A stretch of 64,000 bases of DNA from Paramecium sonneborni (taxonomy: Eukaryota; Ciliophora; Oligohymenophorea; Peniculida; Parameciidae): positions 725,830 through 789,829 of the forward strand of contig CAJJDN010000018.1 in the NCBI GenBank assembly GCA_905182985.1, read 5' to 3'. The first letter of the stretch is position 1; every line of letters begins with the position of its first letter. Positions 61,301 through 64,000 of this stretch are shown here, one piece after another. The position numbers and the translations under genes were made by a program. The notes under the pieces are model-generated. The model did not search any database, was not told the origin of the DNA, and was given only the letters and a program-made list of their open reading frames with translations.

Positions 61301-64000
61301 GTAGTAGTTGAATCACAAGTTTGACAATAAGTTGGACATTGATATTAGCAATTATAACATAAATCATTTAAATTAGAATTATTATCTTCGCATTATTCAT
61401 ATCCTTTTATATTCAAATCTCCACAAATCGGTTAGCATTCTCCAAATACTAATTGAAATCCAAAATCACAAGAACTACAAATATTTGTATGCCATATTGA
61501 TAAATTATTATTACAATATTTATAACATTAAATTAAAGTTATATCTTCATTAGTTGGGCAATCTAAAATTATTAATATAAATAATACTTATACAAATATT
61601 GTTTAAATCATAATAACCAGGAGCACATTCACATACTAATCCTTTTAAAATTCTATTTAAAGTAGGATTACATGTCAAACAACCATCAATTGTATTTTTA
61701 AAACAAGTTTAACATGATAAATGGCATTAAGAACATGTTCTTGAAGCATCTTAATAATATAAACCTGTTTGACATTTACATGTCGATCCTATTTTTTCAA
61801 TATTAATTATATTTGAACATGTTAAACAATCATGAGATGTAGGTCCAGAACAAGTTTTACAAAATTAATGACATAATTAGCATTAAGGATTCGATATTAT
61901 TGAATAATATCCATCTATACAATTACATTATCCATTTATAAGTTTTCTATTATTAGTAATTAAACACTCAATACAGTAAGTAGAACTTAAACATTAATTA
62001 CATTCATATGGACAATCAAAGCATTTATTTGTATNAAACTAACAATTACTACTACAACCATCAAAATCAATAGTATTTCCATCATCACATTATTCTGAAT
62101 TTATTCCAGAAGGATCAATGACAACTAAGCCATCTCCACAAATATTTTTACAATAATATTAAAAAGGAACAAACCCTGGTAATTGACAACTTAGACAAGT
62201 ATTTGTATTATAATTACAAGAGGAACAGCCAATACGACAATGAAATCTACAATTTTTACATCCATCAGTATCAACTTGATTACCGTCATCGCATTATTCA
62301 TATCCAGTAATAATTTAATCTCCACATCTTTCTTTGCATAACCATGATGAAGTAATTGTTGGATCAATAAACCATCCTTTAGTTGCACACTCAAAACATT
62401 CTCCATTTATACATTTTGTACATTAAGGTTAACATTAATATTTACAATTATAGCATCCATCATATTAAATTGAATTTCCATCTTCGCATTCTTCAGTTCC
62501 ACTAATAACTCCATCTCCACAAATATCTGGACAAGGTAAAGTAGTAGTTGAATCACAAGTTTGACAATAAGTTGGACATTGATATTAGCAATTATAACAT
62601 AAATCATTTAAATTAGAATTATTATCTTCGCATTATTCATATCCTTTTATATTCAAATCTCCACAAATCGGTTAGCATTCTCCAAATACTAATTGAAATC
62701 CAAAATCACAAGAACTACAAATATTTGTATGCCATATTGATAAATTATTATTACAATATTTATAACATTAAATTAAAGTTATATCTTCATTAGTTGGGCA
62801 ATCTAAAATTATTAATATAAATAATACTTATACAAATATTGTTTAAATCATAATAACCAGGAGCACATTCACATACTAATCCTTTTAAAATTCTATTTAA
62901 AGTAGGATTACATGTCAAACAACCATCAATTGTATTTTTAAAACAAGTTTAACATGATAAATGGCATTAAGAACATGTTCTTGAAGCATCTTAATAATAT
63001 AAACCTGTTTGACATTTACATGTCGATCCTATTTTTTCAATATTAATTATATTTGAACATGTTAAACAATCATGAGATGTAGGTCCAGAACAAGTTTTAC
63101 AAAATTAATGACATAATTAGCATTAAGGATTCGATATTATTGAATAATATCCATCTATACAATTACATTATCCATTTATAAGTTTTCTATTATTAGTAAT
63201 TAAACACTCAATACAGTAAGTAGAACTTAAACATTAATTACATTCATATGGACAATCAAAGCATTTATTTGTATCTTCATACTGATTCATTTTACAAATA
63301 CATCCTAATTTAGTTTAAGTATAAGTTGGTAAGCATGTTTAACAATCTATTTTAGAAGTACATGTTAAGCAAGGGAGAAGACACTAAAAACATTTAAAAG
63401 AATCTCTATCAAAATATTGAGTAATTTCACATTATGCTTAAGAAAATTTAACGATATTTACATCATATGTGCTGTTCCACTCCAAACATGTATTTTAATC
63501 TTAACATTATAAGCAATAAGGTTAACAATAATGAACTGCAATATAATAATTATAAAATCCACAAAAAGCATAAATTGGTTCATTATTTGCTCCAGAACAT
63601 TCCCAAGTGATTTTTAAACTATTTGCATTATGAATTATTCTTTCATATATTTTATCGTATTTAGATCCATCAGGACTTAACTATTAAAAAGTTGCAGATG
63701 ATTTAGAGACTGGTGTATTATCTTCAATTGTATATATAAATCTTCCATCAGATGGGAATTTTGGTCCAAAAATTATATAAAATGCAATAGTGATACTATG
63801 ATGTGGATCAATTATATTATGAATTCTTTAGAATTTAGCTTAAGCCCACACAAAAGGTCCTCCAAAAACTCTATTTTGGTTCCAATATGAATAATAGATA
63901 TCAGATCCTTTTAAAAAGTTACTTCCATTTTGAGAGAGTAATGTATATTATTAATATTAATTAGGATCAGTTGCTCGATTTGTATATTCTTAAATCAAAT
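55312..64000 (-). CDS. Giant cysteine-rich membrane protein with about 17 DUF4215-type units (5' incomplete)
   Basis: Runs off the right edge (upstream end missing) and ends at TGA 55312-55314. From the N-terminal side: a beta-rich domain at about 63.5-64 kb (YNYYIAVHYC, GGPFVWAQAKFQRIHN); furin-like CxxC units (CLLPCLTCTSKIDCQTC); then about 17 units of the form CGD.I..GYEQCDDGN..D.DGC..C, matching DUF4215. One is CGDQIITGYEQCDDGN followed by VDTDGCKNC. Plus-strand images of CDDGN lie near 57376, 57750, 57930, 58160, 58345, 58745, 58930, 59230, 59660, 59835, 60290, 60460, 60650, 60835, 61040, 61240 and 61385. Membrane segments follow from about 57.2 kb to 55.7 kb (FTFILQLIGPMTILLGGFNI; LISALTLLAIIAYSFSVCVV), with a NYCYVNLMRKTMFIFF segment like that of the giant gene at 38.5-47.3 kb. 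Probably a surface protein; function unknown. Interrupted by duplication pair 3. Confidence 0.8.
60796..62034. repeat. Exact duplicate, copy A of pair 3 (likely assembly overlap)
   Basis: 1239 bp repeated at 62036-63274 with a single N (62035) between. It encodes four DUF4215-type units and some furin-like units of the giant cysteine-rich protein. Because the gene itself is repetitive, a real internal duplication would not be odd, but identity without a visible mismatch plus the N points to uncollapsed contigs. Confidence 0.95.
62036..63274. repeat. Exact duplicate, copy B of pair 3
   Basis: Second copy of 60796-62034, offset 1240. It is contiguous with the upstream (N-terminal) part of the giant gene, while copy A is contiguous with the downstream part. 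Collapsing the two keeps the reading frame continuous. Confidence 0.95.

Noticed and set aside
1..64000. Telomere repeats, rRNA, tRNA, CRISPR arrays, transposases
   Set aside because: Looked for characteristic motifs by eye on both strands and found none that hold up.

Overview
This window is almost certainly macronuclear DNA of a Paramecium-like ciliate. Three things show it: roughly three quarters or more A+T; long reading frames that only work if TAA and TAG are read as glutamine and TGA is the only stop; and many very short introns (about 21-34 nt, GTA...TAG/AAG) whose removal restores conserved proteins. Most exon joins below were done by eye, so individual intron borders are less certain than gene identities. 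ORF callers using the standard code see only fragments here.

Layout. 0-3.6 kb: 3' end of an alpha-kinase gene (+), a poorly resolved minus-strand coding stretch, a minus-strand protein with clustered cysteines, and a small RING-like gene with an in-frame TGA. 3.6-11 kb: a likely ciliary set, with a CCDC17-like zinc finger/coiled-coil protein (-), a coiled-coil protein (+) and a tubulin tyrosine ligase-like enzyme (+). 11.3-18.7 kb: TSG101/Vps23 of ESCRT-I (+), a small basic protein (+), a divergent Piwi protein (-) and two coiled-coil proteins. 19-26.5 kb: a sestrin (+), a small TIM chaperone (+) and a coiled-coil/vWA/alpha-kinase protein (-) broken up by two artificial sequence duplications. 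27-37.4 kb: a 14-unit MORN-like repeat protein (-), a SPRY-domain protein (-), a fatty acid hydroxylase/sterol desaturase (-) and a WD40 protein (+). 38.5-47.3 kb: a giant secreted/membrane protein with beta-helix-like repeats (-). 49.7-53.1 kb: a second MORN-like repeat protein (+). 55.3-64 kb: a giant cysteine-rich membrane protein with about 17 DUF4215-type units (-), running off the right edge.

Three exact direct duplications (1294, 1057 and 1239 bp), each with its copies separated by a single N, are best read as uncollapsed contig overlaps, not biology. Collapsing them restores the vWA/alpha-kinase gene and the giant cysteine-rich gene.

Themes. Two alpha-kinases lie in the window. Three proteins (SPRY, WD40, plus-strand MORN-like) share a plan of N-terminal Cys/His cluster, helical middle and a different C-terminal module, resembling the TRIM design. 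Two giant surface-type proteins share a C-terminal multi-pass region. The Piwi protein lacks two of its catalytic residues, and the sestrin lacks the catalytic cysteine of animal sestrins. No rRNA, tRNA, CRISPR, transposase or telomere repeat was recognised.
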